Of a stretch of 36,706 nucleotides of DNA, positions 1 to 7,541 are shown piece after piece. Source of the DNA: Pirellulales bacterium. GTDB lineage: Bacteria > Planctomycetota > Planctomycetia > Pirellulales > Lacipirellulaceae. The stretch is from assembly GCA_025935855.1 (NCBI GenBank), contig JAICUM010000003.1, positions 1 through 36,706 of the forward strand. Reading direction: 5' to 3'. A program made the translations under genes and the position numbers. Under the pieces are notes generated by a model. It did no database searches, had not been told where the DNA came from, and saw only the letters and a program-made list of their open reading frames with translations. The stretch's first letter is position 1, and the number at the start of each line of letters is the position of its first letter.

Positions 1-179
1 CACGGCATTTAAGGAAGCCCTCCAGTCGCAAAAGACTCCCGACCCCTTCAGGCTACCATCCCGTCGAGTTTGAACATCACTTTACATCCCAATAGGTGAA
101 ATCCAAATCGCGGGTTGTTATCATAGCCGAGGACTGCGTTCCGCAGTCGATATCTTTTCACCTCGCACGCCAATCGCTT

Positions 180-914
180 ATGCCAAAGCGGCTGGAACAT
201 GCAGCTTCCTACCACCCACGCGTCGCCGTCGTCGCGACGTTGGCGATTCTCTTGGCGGCCGCGCCATCGGCTCTCGCCGCCCAGCCGCTCGAGGTCAGCT
301 CCTCCGGTCGCTGGCTCGCCCGGTTTTTGGACAAGCTCGACGTCGAACACCACTGGCTCCGCGGTCGCGAGCACGTCGCCTGGAAGACCGGCGTCATCTT
401 CAAAACTCGCAACGGCCAGCCCGTGCCTCCGCGCAAGGACGAAGGCACGTACTGTAGCGCGTTTGCCGCCGCCGTCGCCCAGAAGCTCGGCGTGAAGCTG
501 CTCTGCCCGCCGGACCATTCGCTTACCCTGCTGGCGAACGCTCAGCACGACTGGCTCGCCAGCCGCGCCGGCCGCGACGCCGGCTGGACGCCGCTCGACT
601 CACCGCTCGCCGCGCAAGAGTCCGCCAACGCCGGGCAGTTAGTGATCGCCGTGTGCAGAAACCCCGACCCTACCGAGCCCGGCCACATCGCGTTCGTCCG
701 CCCCGCGAAGAAGTCGCCCGAACGCATCGCCGCCGCCGGCCCGCAAATCATCCAAGCCGGCTACAAAAACTATCAGTCGATCGACCTGAAAACCGGCTTC
801 ATGCACCACCCCGAAGCCTGGCCCACCCCCGGCAAACCACGCAGCGTGAAGTTCTTCTCGCACGCCCTCGACCCCGACAAACTCGCCGGCGAAAAGGCGG
901 TGGCAATCAGATAG
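180..914 (+). CDS. Secreted papain-fold-like (CHAP/NlpC-P60-like) hypothetical protein
   Basis: The ORF is open from a GTG at 96, but the ATG at 180 is preferred because it gives a normal signal peptide: basic MPKR, a hydrophobic run (VAVVATLAILLAAAPSALA) and an Ala-x-Ala type cleavage site. The mature protein of about 215 residues has a Cys in a TYCSAFAAA context and a later GHIAFVRP segment. Spacing and context resemble the Cys/His pair of CHAP or NlpC/P60 cysteine peptidases and amidases that act on peptidoglycan. That family call is inference from motif shape only. A secreted location is well supported. It stands alone, and the 243 bp downstream are filled by a long inverted repeat before the convergent pgi gene. 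Its codons are strongly C-ending, like the neighbouring plus-strand apgM. Confidence 0.6.
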   Translation: MPKRLEHAASYHPRVAVVATLAILLAAAPSALAAQPLEVSSSGRWLARFLDKLDVEHHWLRGREHVAWKTGVIFKTRNGQPVPPRKDEGTYCSAFAAAVAQKLGVKLLCPPDHSLTLLANAQHDWLASRAGRDAGWTPLDSPLAAQESANAGQLVIAVCRNPDPTEPGHIAFVRPAKKSPERIAAAGPQIIQAGYKNYQSIDLKTGFMHHPEAWPTPGKPRSVKFFSHALDPDKLAGEKAVAIR

Positions 915-915
915 T

Positions 916-1150
916 TCTCACGCCGAGGCGCGAAGAAAGAAAAGGGTTTTTGCCGCGAATCTCGCGAATCTTCACGAATAAGGACGGATTGAACAGGAGA
1001 AAGCGGAGCAACAGAGAGGTGGTGGATAATCCAATGTTTCTCTGTTCCCTCTATTCTCCTGTTCATTTTTTTCTTGTTCGTTGATTCGCGTCTATTCGCG
1101 TGATTAGCGGCAAAAAACTCTTCTCTTCTTTGCGTCTCTGCGTGATACCC
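916..1150. repeat. Long dispersed inverted repeat, copy A
   Basis: The whole gap between gene 1 and pgi is one imperfect palindrome. The left side reads cacgccgag, then tttttgccgcgaat, then aacaggagaa; the right side reads back as the complement (tctcctgtt, gattcgcgtctattcgcg, gcggcaaaaa, tctgcgtga). The centre is a short unpaired part near 1020-1035. The same words occur at 2607-2856 and 31741-31915, with half copies at 5904-5944 and 12976-13016. Lying between two convergent genes, it could also end transcription from both sides. Confidence 0.8.
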
Positions 1151-1157
1151 CTCTTTT

Positions 1158-2576
1158 CTACCGGCGCAGAATCGCGTTCATGTTCTTCTTATACGCTTCC
1201 ACGCCCGGCTGCCCATACGGATTGATCCCAATCAACCGCCCTTCAACCACCGTCGCCAGCATCATCATCTGGAAGAACTGCCCCAGCGTGTATTCATCCA
1301 GCCGTGGCAGGCGAATGTCCGCCGTCGGCCGATTGTCTTCGCGGTACGCCTGATTCGTCCCCTCGATGGCCGCCGCCATAATGTCCGCCAGCGACTTCCC
1401 GGCCAGTTCGTTCAGCCCGTCCTGATTTAAGTCGCTCTTGCCAACGTGCAGCAGCTCTCGGCTCGGATGTTCCACGATCAAATTCGTGATCAGCTTGTCG
1501 CGCCGCCCCTCCTGATGCTGCTGCCCGCGGCTGTGCAAGTCGCGCGTGTTGACCACCGTCAGCGGCAACGCCCCGCGCTCCTGCTTGCCCAAACTCTCGG
1601 CCAGCAACTGGTCATACCACAGGCCCGCCGCCTCCAGCCGCTTCCCCCAGGTGGAGAGCACGCGCGTCGTGTATCCACGCTCCTCCATCAGATGGCACAC
1701 GCCCACGTACTGAAGCACGATGTTCTTGTCCGGTCCGTGATTGCGAAAATGCTCGTTCATCGCCGCCGCCCCGGCCAGCAGCCGCTCGATGTCCAGCCCC
1801 ATCACCGCCGCCGGCACGAGCCCCACCGCCGACAGCACCGAGAAACGCCCCCCCACGCCATCCGGCACTTCAAAGATGTCCCGGCACCCCAGTGATTTCG
1901 AAAGCTCAAACAGCTTCCCGCTCTTGCCGGTCACAGGAATCACAAACTTCGCGACCTCCCTTTCAGCCGCGCCGCCCCCCGCCGCTTCGCGGCTTAGCGC
2001 TTCCTTCAATTCACGCAAGAGTATCCGAAACGCTGCCGCCGTCTCCAACGTCCCCCCGCTCTTGCTGATCACCACGATGCCCCACCGCTCCTCCCGGCTC
2101 TTCAGCAACTGCTCCAAGTCCACCAGCGCATCGTTATCGACATTGTTCCCCTCAAAATAAATCCGCGGCCGCCCGCCACGCATCGCCGCCGTAACCTCGT
2201 TGTAGTACTGGTGGCAGCACGCCTCGAGCAGCGCCCGCGCCCCCATGTACGAACCGCCAATCCCCAGCACGACGGCGCTTCCTACCGCAGACGCCAGCCG
2301 ATCCGCCGCCGCCTTGATCTGCCCCAGCTCGCTGTTCGCGCGATGCGTGCGATAATCCGCCAGCAGCCGATCCGGCAGCTCATGAAACCCCGCATCGAGC
2401 GGCTCCTTCTCCGCCGGAATCTCCTTCACCGCATCCGCCCAAAGCTGCGCATCCGCCAACACCTCATCCCGCGCATCATCCAGCCGCTCCCCCAGCGCCG
2501 CCAACTCCGCCGGCGAAATCCCATGCTCCGGCAAAAACACCCCTCGCGGATCGTAGGTCATTAACTCGTCAGCCAT
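1158..2576 (-). CDS. pgi: Glucose-6-phosphate isomerase
   Basis: This 472-residue protein interconverts glucose 6-phosphate and fructose 6-phosphate in the cytoplasm. It shows the sugar isomerase (SIS) landmarks: GIGGSYMGA near residues 105-113, VISKSGGTLET for phosphate binding, the family signature GGRFSVLSAVGLVPAAVMG, and a C-terminal NPYGQPGVEAYKKNM that carries the late conserved Lys. In that last motif a Gly sits where many homologues have Asp (FDQPGVEAYK). Length and motif order fit the compact Bacillus-type enzyme of about 450 residues rather than the 550-residue E. coli type. The ATG at 2576 gives a full-length protein. It is flanked on both sides by copies of the long inverted repeat, so it is probably a single-gene transcription unit. 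Confidence 0.95.
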   Translation of the reverse strand: MADELMTYDPRGVFLPEHGISPAELAALGERLDDARDEVLADAQLWADAVKEIPAEKEPLDAGFHELPDRLLADYRTHRANSELGQIKAAADRLASAVGSAVVLGIGGSYMGARALLEACCHQYYNEVTAAMRGGRPRIYFEGNNVDNDALVDLEQLLKSREERWGIVVISKSGGTLETAAAFRILLRELKEALSREAAGGGAAEREVAKFVIPVTGKSGKLFELSKSLGCRDIFEVPDGVGGRFSVLSAVGLVPAAVMGLDIERLLAGAAAMNEHFRNHGPDKNIVLQYVGVCHLMEERGYTTRVLSTWGKRLEAAGLWYDQLLAESLGKQERGALPLTVVNTRDLHSRGQQHQEGRRDKLITNLIVEHPSRELLHVGKSDLNQDGLNELAGKSLADIMAAAIEGTNQAYREDNRPTADIRLPRLDEYTLGQFFQMMMLATVVEGRLIGINPYGQPGVEAYKKNMNAILRR

Positions 2577-2606
2577 CGAACACTCTCATTGGTGGGTCAG
2601 AAACTT

Positions 2607-2856
2607 CGCACGCAAAGGCACAAAGTGGGCGAAGAATAGAAGATAAAAATTCTTTTGCCGGGAATCTCGCCAATCGACGCTAATCAACGAAGAAGAAAAA
2701 ACTGAACAGGAGAGAACAGAGGGAACAGAGAAACATTCGATTATCCGCCACTCCTCTGTTTCCTCCGTTCTCTCCTGTTCAATCCGTTCCTATTCGTGAA
2801 GTTTCGCGAGATTCGCGGCAAAAAATCTTCTTTCTTCTTCATGCCTTTCGCGTGAC
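2607..2856. repeat. Long dispersed inverted repeat, copy B
   Basis: This fills most of the 407-bp divergent gap between pgi and apgM. The left half runs from cgcacgcaaaggcacaaag through ttttgccgggaatctcgcc and aacaggagagaacagaggg. The right half reads back as cctctgtttcctccg, ctcctgttcaat, gagattcgcggcaaaaaa and ctttcgcgtgac. It is clearly related to copies A and C but has diverged internally in both arms. Confidence 0.8.
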
Positions 2857-2948
2857 ACTATTGTCCGCCCTAGCCGCAGGAGGACACAAGTGCCCCTGCC
2901 GGCAACCAAGCGGCAGCAGTAAAATTATCCCTGCGTTCGACCGTCTTC

Positions 2949-2978
2949 CTCCAGCCTCCGGTCTCCAGCCTCCAGCCT
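2949..2978 (+). repeat. Short pyrimidine-rich tandem repeat (tccagcct units)
   Basis: Just before the apgM ATG, three or four imperfect copies of an 8-9 base unit (tccagcctc) occur in a row. They separate the long inverted repeat from the gene. No Shine-Dalgarno sequence is visible between this tract and the start codon. It may be simple sequence with no role. Confidence 0.45.
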
Positions 2979-2983
2979 GCCAC

Positions 2984-4204
2984 ATGGACATCCACGACCT
3001 CACCCGCCAGCTCTTCGTGAAGAACGATTCCAAAATCGTCATGTACGTCGCCGACGGCCTCGGCGGGCTCCCACAGCACCCCGGCGGGAAGACGGAGCTC
3101 GAAACCGCCAACACCCCCAACCTCGACAAGCTAGCGAAGGAGGGCGTCTGCGGCGGCAGCATCCCCGTCGCCCTCGGCATCGCCCCCGGCAGCGGCCCCG
3201 GCCACCTCGGCCTGTTCGGCTATGACCCGGTGAAGTACCTCATCGGCCGCGGCGCTCTGGAAGCCACCGGCATCGGCTTCAAACTCGAAAAAGGCGACGT
3301 CGCCATCCGCGCGAACTTCTGCACCATCGACGCCAGCGGCAACATCACCGACCGCCGCGCCGGCCGCATCCCGACCGAGGAAAGCGCCCCGCTCGCCATC
3401 AAGCTCCGCGAAGTGAAGATCCCCAACGTCCAGGTCTTCGTCGAGCCAGTCAAAGAGCACCGCTTCGTCATCGTCCTCCGCGGCACAGGCCCCAACCAAG
3501 GCAAGCTCGGCGACTTCGTCCACGACACCGACCCCCAAGTCACCGGCGTCCCGCCGCTCGAAGCCAAAGCCGGCAATCACGAAAGCGAACCGACCGCAAA
3601 GATACTCAACGAATTCATCCGCCAGGCGAAGGAACTGCTCAAGGGCCAACCCAAAGCCAACTGCGCTACCCTCCGCGGCGTGGCCTCAAAGCCGCATCTT
3701 CCCAGCTACGAAGAAGTCTACGGCCTCCGCGCCGCCGCCATCGCCGTGTACCCCATGTACAAAGGCCTCGCGCAACTGGTGGGCATGGACGTCATTGGCC
3801 AGGCCAAAACACTCGACGAGCAAATGGAGGTCCTGAAGGAGAATTGGTCAAAGTACGACTTCTTCTTCATCCACTTCAAATACACCGACTCGACCGGCGA
3901 GGACGGCGATTTCGACGCGAAGGTCCGACGCACCGAAGAATACGACGCCGCCGTCCCCAAGATCATGGCCCTGAAACCGGATGTCTTCATCGCCACTGGC
4001 GACCACTCAACGCCCAGCATGCTCAAAAGCCACAGCTGGCACCCCGTCCCCACGCTCCTCTGGTCCAAGCACTGCCGCACCGACGCCTGCGAAAAATTCG
4101 GCGAAGCCGACTGCCTCCGCGGCGGCCTCGGCCAATTCGAAGCCAAGCACCTCATGACGCTGGCCCTGGCAAACGCCGGGCGACTCGGGAAGTACGGAGC
4201 TTGA
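2984..4204 (+). CDS. apgM: 2,3-bisphosphoglycerate-independent phosphoglycerate mutase, archaeal (ApgM) type
   Basis: This enzyme interconverts 3- and 2-phosphoglycerate without a bisphosphoglycerate cofactor. The reported ORF begins at a GTG (2852) inside a repeat. The ATG at 2984 is chosen because the preceding 44 codons translate repeat sequence, and conserved sequence starts right after it (KIVMYVADGLGG, the metal-binding start of the alkaline phosphatase superfamily). Further landmarks are ETANTPNLDKLA, APGSGPGHLGLFGYDP, RGALEATGIGF, RANFCTID and the C-terminal metal site TGDHSTPSMLKSHSWHP. At 406 residues it matches the ApgM family (about 400) and not the 510-residue bacterial GpmI. The signal peptidase gene follows 24 bp downstream on the same strand, so co-transcription is possible. 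Confidence 0.92.
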   Translation: MDIHDLTRQLFVKNDSKIVMYVADGLGGLPQHPGGKTELETANTPNLDKLAKEGVCGGSIPVALGIAPGSGPGHLGLFGYDPVKYLIGRGALEATGIGFKLEKGDVAIRANFCTIDASGNITDRRAGRIPTEESAPLAIKLREVKIPNVQVFVEPVKEHRFVIVLRGTGPNQGKLGDFVHDTDPQVTGVPPLEAKAGNHESEPTAKILNEFIRQAKELLKGQPKANCATLRGVASKPHLPSYEEVYGLRAAAIAVYPMYKGLAQLVGMDVIGQAKTLDEQMEVLKENWSKYDFFFIHFKYTDSTGEDGDFDAKVRRTEEYDAAVPKIMALKPDVFIATGDHSTPSMLKSHSWHPVPTLLWSKHCRTDACEKFGEADCLRGGLGQFEAKHLMTLALANAGRLGKYGA

Positions 4205-4228
4205 GTCGCAACAGGGAGAAACTTGCCA

Positions 4229-5128
4229 ATGGATGACACCGTCTCGACCGCAGTGCTGCTTCCGCCGCGCCGCGCATGGGTTGCAGCTCTTTTCGGGCTA
4301 CTTTTCAGTCCGCTCGCCTTTCTGTACTGCGGCCGACTGCGACGCGGAATCGCGTGGTATGTCGCCGGAATGCTCGTCGCCGCCATCGGCTGCTTCTTGA
4401 TGGTTTACTTTGCCAACGGTCCCAAGAGCATGCTTTTCTGTATGCTTTTGATCGCGATTCCACAGTTTGCCATGTGGTTCGACGCCATTCGTCTGGCCCA
4501 TCGCACCGAGGAATCTCCACGAAAGCCTTATCAGCAATGGTGGGTTTACCTAGCAGTTGCGGCTTCGTTTGCGTTCATCGGGCCGCTGTTCGCGGACTTG
4601 ATTCGCCATTACTGGGTGGAAGCCTTTTACCTGCCGACGGGATCCATGCGAAACACGTTAATGGCAGGAGATCGTTTCCTGGTCGATCGTCTGGTTCGGC
4701 GGCATCAAGATCCGCGGCATGGCGAGATCGTGGCGCACTATGCCGGAGATCAGACCGGGCAGATTTATGCAAGGAGAGTTATTGGCCTGCCAGGCGATAC
4801 AATCGAGATTCGTAACGAGCGAGTGTTTCGAAATGGCGAACCACTTGATGAACCCTATGCAAACTTTGATGACCCGCTGCCTCCGCTAGAGATCTTCAGC
4901 AACTTTAGCCCGCACAAAGTGCCGGCTGAAAAAGTCTTTTTGCTTGGCGATGCACGGCGTCGCTCCAAAGACAGCCGCTACGACGGCGACTACCAATTGG
5001 CTGACATCATCGGCATCGCGCGTGTCATCTTCTGGTCGCGAGAGTATGAGATCGGCGATCCGCGGCGCCAGCAACCCGAGAAATGGGGCAGCTTCCGCTG
5101 GAACCGATTTGGGCTGCGTTTGGACTGA
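4229..5128 (+). CDS. lepB: Signal peptidase I with extra N-terminal membrane helices and an Arg at the catalytic Lys position
   Basis: The ORF opens at a TTG, but the ATG at 4229 has an agggaga element about 10 bases upstream and gives 299 residues. Three hydrophobic segments (about 16-33, 41-61 and 68-84) precede the usual anchor helix (about 105-122). Box B is present as YLPTGSMRNTLMAGD, with the Ser nucleophile at 139. Box D reads YARRVIGLPGD, so Arg182 stands where the family has the general-base Lys (KR before the GLPGD). The codon is AGG, read directly. Box E is LLGDARRRSKDSR. The family cleaves signal peptides at the membrane surface. With Lys replaced, this copy may be inactive or altered. 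Its codons are less C-biased than those of apgM upstream, which hints at a different history. Fold assignment is firm; activity is doubtful. Confidence 0.85.
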   Translation: MDDTVSTAVLLPPRRAWVAALFGLLFSPLAFLYCGRLRRGIAWYVAGMLVAAIGCFLMVYFANGPKSMLFCMLLIAIPQFAMWFDAIRLAHRTEESPRKPYQQWWVYLAVAASFAFIGPLFADLIRHYWVEAFYLPTGSMRNTLMAGDRFLVDRLVRRHQDPRHGEIVAHYAGDQTGQIYARRVIGLPGDTIEIRNERVFRNGEPLDEPYANFDDPLPPLEIFSNFSPHKVPAEKVFLLGDARRRSKDSRYDGDYQLADIIGIARVIFWSREYEIGDPRRQQPEKWGSFRWNRFGLRLD

Positions 5129-5190
5129 ATGTCAGGAGTTGCTCCGAGGTCGTACAGCCCTACATCTGACGCTTCTGCTACAATTCAAGA

Positions 5191-5412
5191 ATGACCAAAG
5201 CCCTCCAAGAAGCCATCGATCGCCTGCAACAAATGTCCGAAGATCGGCAAGACTCGCTTGCGCGCCTCTTGCTCCACGAGATCGAAGAAGACGAAAAATG
5301 GTCGCGCTCGACGGCCGCCAATGCAGCGAAGCTAAAGACTTTCGTCGACGAAGTCCTGGAAGCCAATCAACGCGGCGAATACGATTTCGATACCGCAATT
5401 GAGTTCAACTAG
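5191..5412 (+). CDS. Small acidic antitoxin-like protein without an adjacent toxin
   Basis: This 73-residue protein starts with an amphipathic helix of the kind LQEAIDRLQQMSEDRQDSLA followed by an acidic stretch (HEIEEDEKW) and ends in YDFDTAIEFN. The pattern resembles short antitoxins that partner RelE/ParE toxins in cyanobacteria and planctomycetes. The next gene 11 bp downstream is not a toxin but a second small protein, which is directly coupled to the ParE-like toxin. So this is either an orphan antitoxin or the first gene of a three-gene module. No DNA-binding motif is obvious. The function is inferred from size, composition and context only. Confidence 0.55.
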   Translation: MTKALQEAIDRLQQMSEDRQDSLARLLLHEIEEDEKWSRSTAANAAKLKTFVDEVLEANQRGEYDFDTAIEFN

Positions 5413-5423
5413 TCGGGGTCTTC

Positions 5424-5603
5424 ATGCAAAAGCAACGAGTTCAACACCTACTTGACGCCTTTCCAGAAGACGTGAACGTCGATGAATTCCTGGAGAAGGT
5501 TTACCTTCTCGAAAAAATCGACGTCGGTGAGCGTCAGATCGAAGTCGGCGAAACCATTTCACATGAAGACGCCAAGAAGCGGCTCGAAAAATGGCTCGCT
5601 TGA
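5424..5603 (+). CDS. Putative 59-aa antitoxin overlapping the ParE-like toxin gene (absent from the ORF track)
   Basis: An ATG at 5424 opens a 59-residue frame (MQKQRVQHLL ... KRLEKWLA) that ends in TGA at 5603. The last 13 bases overlap the start of the downstream ParE-like toxin at 5591, the translational coupling typical of toxin-antitoxin pairs. The C-terminal part (GETISHEDAKKRLEKW) resembles the end of many ParE antitoxins, where a short helix after SHEDAK wraps the toxin. It is too short for the ORF list supplied. The antitoxin role is inferred from coupling and this C-terminal pattern. Confidence 0.75.
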   Translation: MQKQRVQHLLDAFPEDVNVDEFLEKVYLLEKIDVGERQIEVGETISHEDAKKRLEKWLA

Positions 5604-5887
5604 TCTGGACGTCCAGATGCCTCGATGATCTGGAGCGGCTTCTCGAATACATTGAACGCGATGCGCCGATAGCTGCACGCCGCTTCGGTCAGCAGATTAT
5701 TGATCGCGTCGAATTGCTGCAGACCAACCCGTATCTTGGCAGCGTTGTTCCCGAAGATGATACCTCGACGTATCGCCAGATCTTGCAGGGGAACTACCGG
5801 ATCATCTATCGCGTTAGCGGGGATATCGTTTATTTGGTAACGATCCATCATGCTGCTCGGCTTTTAAACGTCGAAGACCTCAACTGA
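5591..5887 (+). CDS. ParE/RelE-family toxin
   Basis: This 98-residue protein fits the RelE/ParE fold: an N-terminal strand (LIWTSRCLDDLERLLEYI), two helices with AARRFGQQIIDRVELL, the LQTNPYLGSVVPE turn, then the basic strands YRQILQGNYRIIYRV and the closing IVYLVTIHHAARLL. Family members either poison DNA gyrase (ParE) or cut mRNA on the ribosome (RelE). The ending with HHAARLL and the Arg-rich GNYRIIYR strand favour a ParE-like grouping, but the target cannot be told from sequence. The ATG overlaps the preceding antitoxin gene by 13 bases. Part of a dispersed repeat lies just downstream. Confidence 0.85.
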   Translation: MARLIWTSRCLDDLERLLEYIERDAPIAARRFGQQIIDRVELLQTNPYLGSVVPEDDTSTYRQILQGNYRIIYRVSGDIVYLVTIHHAARLLNVEDLN

Positions 5888-5903
5888 TTGCGCTGCGGTT
5901 TTT

Positions 5904-5944
5904 CATTCGCGCCCATTCGCGTGATTCGCGGCTAAAACTCTTTC
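5904..5944. repeat. Long inverted repeat family, single right arm (partial copy D)
   Basis: The stretch cattcgcgcccattcgcg followed by tgattcgcggctaaaactc matches the right arm of copies A and C. The opposing arm is missing. It ends five bases before the ATG of the J-domain gene, so it supplies that gene's whole leader. Confidence 0.7.
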
Positions 5945-5948
5945 GCCC

Positions 5949-6638
5949 ATGAACAACCACGCCCACGACCAGCGCCCCGACTTCATGGTCACCCTCGGCC
6001 TCCTCCCGCCATACACCATCGAGGACGTAAAAGCCGCCTACCGCGACAAAGTCAAGCTCGCCCATCCCGACCGCGGCGGCTCGGTCGAGACCTTCAACGA
6101 AATCCAAACCGCCTTCGAACGCGCCCAGGCCTATCTCGAATTCCGTGGCGACCGCCGCACGTGGATCGCCGCCAAGATGGCCCACTACGTCGAGCTGCAG
6201 GATGCCGTCAACCGCCTGGAAAAACTTGGCGCCAAGGTGACCGTCCACGCCCCCGGCTGGCTCGAGCAATCCTACGGCGATTTCGCCCAGCTCACCGAAA
6301 CGGTGCAACTGGTCCGCCTTGAAGGACCCGCCGACGGCGACGCCTTCATCCGCGAGCTGCTCGCCTCGCATCACGCGCTCAAAGAGCTGCAAGCGCTCGA
6401 AATGCCGCACTGCCGGGTGAGCGACGACGCTGTGCTCAGCCTCGCGCAATTTCACCAGCTCAAACGCCTCGACCTCTCGCACACGTCCATCACCTCGCGG
6501 GCACTCGACCTCATCGACGCCATCGAAACGCTCGTAGATTTCAACTTCGACCACACCAACGTCGGCTGGTGGGCCCGCCGCCGCGCGAACAACAAACTCA
6601 TCGACCGCCGCGAAACCGCCCCGCCGCTCTTGGCCTGA
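5949..6638 (+). CDS. J-domain protein fused to a leucine-rich-repeat-like C-terminus
   Basis: The first 65 residues form a degenerate J domain, with the diagnostic His-Pro-Asp at 39-41 (KLAHPDRGGS), preceded by a basic helix (VKAAYRDKVK) and followed by FNEIQTAFERAQAYLEF. J domains stimulate the ATPase of DnaK-type chaperones. There is no Gly/Phe region or zinc domain, so it is not a DnaJ orthologue. After a middle region of unknown type, about residues 130-200 read as two leucine-rich repeats (LKELQALEMPHCRVSDDA, LKRLDLSHTSITSRAL), which usually bind proteins. It may recruit Hsp70 to a specific partner; that is inference. No chaperone gene is nearby. The convergent minus-strand toxin gene ends 6 bases beyond its stop. 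Confidence 0.75.
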   Translation: MNNHAHDQRPDFMVTLGLLPPYTIEDVKAAYRDKVKLAHPDRGGSVETFNEIQTAFERAQAYLEFRGDRRTWIAAKMAHYVELQDAVNRLEKLGAKVTVHAPGWLEQSYGDFAQLTETVQLVRLEGPADGDAFIRELLASHHALKELQALEMPHCRVSDDAVLSLAQFHQLKRLDLSHTSITSRALDLIDAIETLVDFNFDHTNVGWWARRRANNKLIDRRETAPPLLA

Positions 6639-6643
6639 AAGCC

Positions 6644-6973
6644 TTACGGCAAATCGTCTGGCCCCAGCGGCGCCTGCGATACGTGCTGCACAGTCAAGAC
6701 CGAGATACGACCGGGGCGGATTATAAACAAGACACGATGCGTCGGTCGCCGGCCAAGTCCGAAGAGAAGCTGTCGTACTTCAAAAGGAAAACGAGCATTC
6801 TCCGGCGCAAGCGAATGGTGCAAATACGTGGTTCCTAAACCGAGTATCGCCTTCTCCACACCTTTTTCCCAACGATCTGCCTGCTCGACGGATCGGTGCT
6901 CTGCCCACCACTCATGGGCCAGATCGATGTCATCATGCGCGCGAGGGGAGACTTCAACGGGCAGTTGCTTCAT
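6644..6973 (-). CDS. RelE/ParE-family toxin
   Basis: The 109-residue product has the RelE/ParE architecture: VEVSPRAHDDIDLAHEWW, a helix with SVEQADRWEKGVEKAI, a middle FEVRQLLFGLG, and the core strand THRVLFIIRPGRISVLTVQH. This subgroup, with a WW pair in helix 1 and RVLFII, is common in planctomycetes and cyanobacteria. It is coupled by a four-base ATGA overlap to the upstream antitoxin gene. Expected activity is mRNA cleavage or gyrase inhibition, held off by the partner. It is a different subtype from the toxin at 5591. Confidence 0.82.
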   Translation of the reverse strand: MKQLPVEVSPRAHDDIDLAHEWWAEHRSVEQADRWEKGVEKAILGLGTTYLHHSLAPENARFPFEVRQLLFGLGRRPTHRVLFIIRPGRISVLTVQHVSQAPLGPDDLP

Positions 6974-7212
6974 CGCTTCGTCGCGCCGTGATTTCGTCTT
7001 AATTCTGCAAAGACCTCTTCGGCAGGACGGCCAAGACCTGCGTTAATTTGATCCATCCCCTCTTGGATGGCCGCGCAGGTTTCCTCAAATTCCCGCTGCT
7101 CGCGCCACGTGCGCAGCAGTGCTTCCGGCGGCGTCTCACGAGAGCCCGTGCTCAGCGACTGCCCCAGAAACTGGTAAAACGACTCCGCGTCGGTCATCAA
7201 CTGCGTGCTCAT
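6970..7212 (-). CDS. Antitoxin partner of the RelE/ParE-like toxin
   Basis: The ORF opens upstream at a GTG (7227), but the ATG at 7212 has a strong ggagga ribosome-binding site eight bases before it, giving 80 residues (MSTQLMTDAESFYQFL ...). The body is helical and acidic with a C-terminal segment (RPAEEVFAELRRNHG) that resembles toxin-binding tails of antitoxins. Its stop overlaps the toxin start by four bases. A possible promoter would lie in the hairpin-bearing region 7213-7541. The antitoxin call rests on coupling and size; the family itself is not recognised. Confidence 0.75.
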   Translation of the reverse strand: MSTQLMTDAESFYQFLGQSLSTGSRETPPEALLRTWREQREFEETCAAIQEGMDQINAGLGRPAEEVFAELRRNHGATKR

Positions 7213-7541
7213 GGCAATCTCCTCCACGCCCCATTATACCAAACGGGGGTGGCCAAAAACGCCGCTGGTTATTAGCCGCGCCGCGCGGGATAATAGGCGC
7301 GACCAAGAGCAGAAGCCTCGCGCAAGCGTAGCCGTCTCGCCAAGTGTAGCCGTCTCGCTCCGCGAGACGGTCGCCTCTCGCGCCAGCGAAAGGCGCAGAA
7401 CGAGTTTAGCCAAGGTATATGACGAGGACAAAACTAGCTGCCGTCTTATCAAATCGAAGATCGCATGCTTTCCTGAAGAATCGTGCGATCCCGAGATCCA
7501 ACTCCACCGCCGAACAACGACTTTTGTCTACCCACCCCCCC
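7213..7541. other. Non-coding divergent region with hairpins
   Basis: This 329-bp stretch separates the minus-strand antitoxin from the plus-strand hydrolase. It holds an imperfect inverted repeat at about 7269-7295 (ttattagccgcgc against gcgcgggataata), a half copy of the TCC-hairpin sequence (gtagccgtctcgcc, 7328-7341) and a full TCC-loop hairpin at 7350-7370. No convincing reading frame or clear promoter pair was found. Confidence 0.55.
7345..7370. repeat. TGTAG plus 9-bp stem / TCC-loop hairpin element
   Basis: TGTAG is followed by a perfect 9-bp stem (ccgtctcgc paired with gcgagacgg) closed by a TCC loop. The same layout with different stem sequences occurs twice at 34166-34222. A half copy without the second arm lies just upstream at 7328-7341. 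Confidence 0.75.

Noticed and set aside
2852-2983. N-terminal 44-residue extension of ApgM from a GTG start
   Set aside because: It translates the dispersed repeat and the tccagcct tract, and family homology starts at the ATG at 2984.
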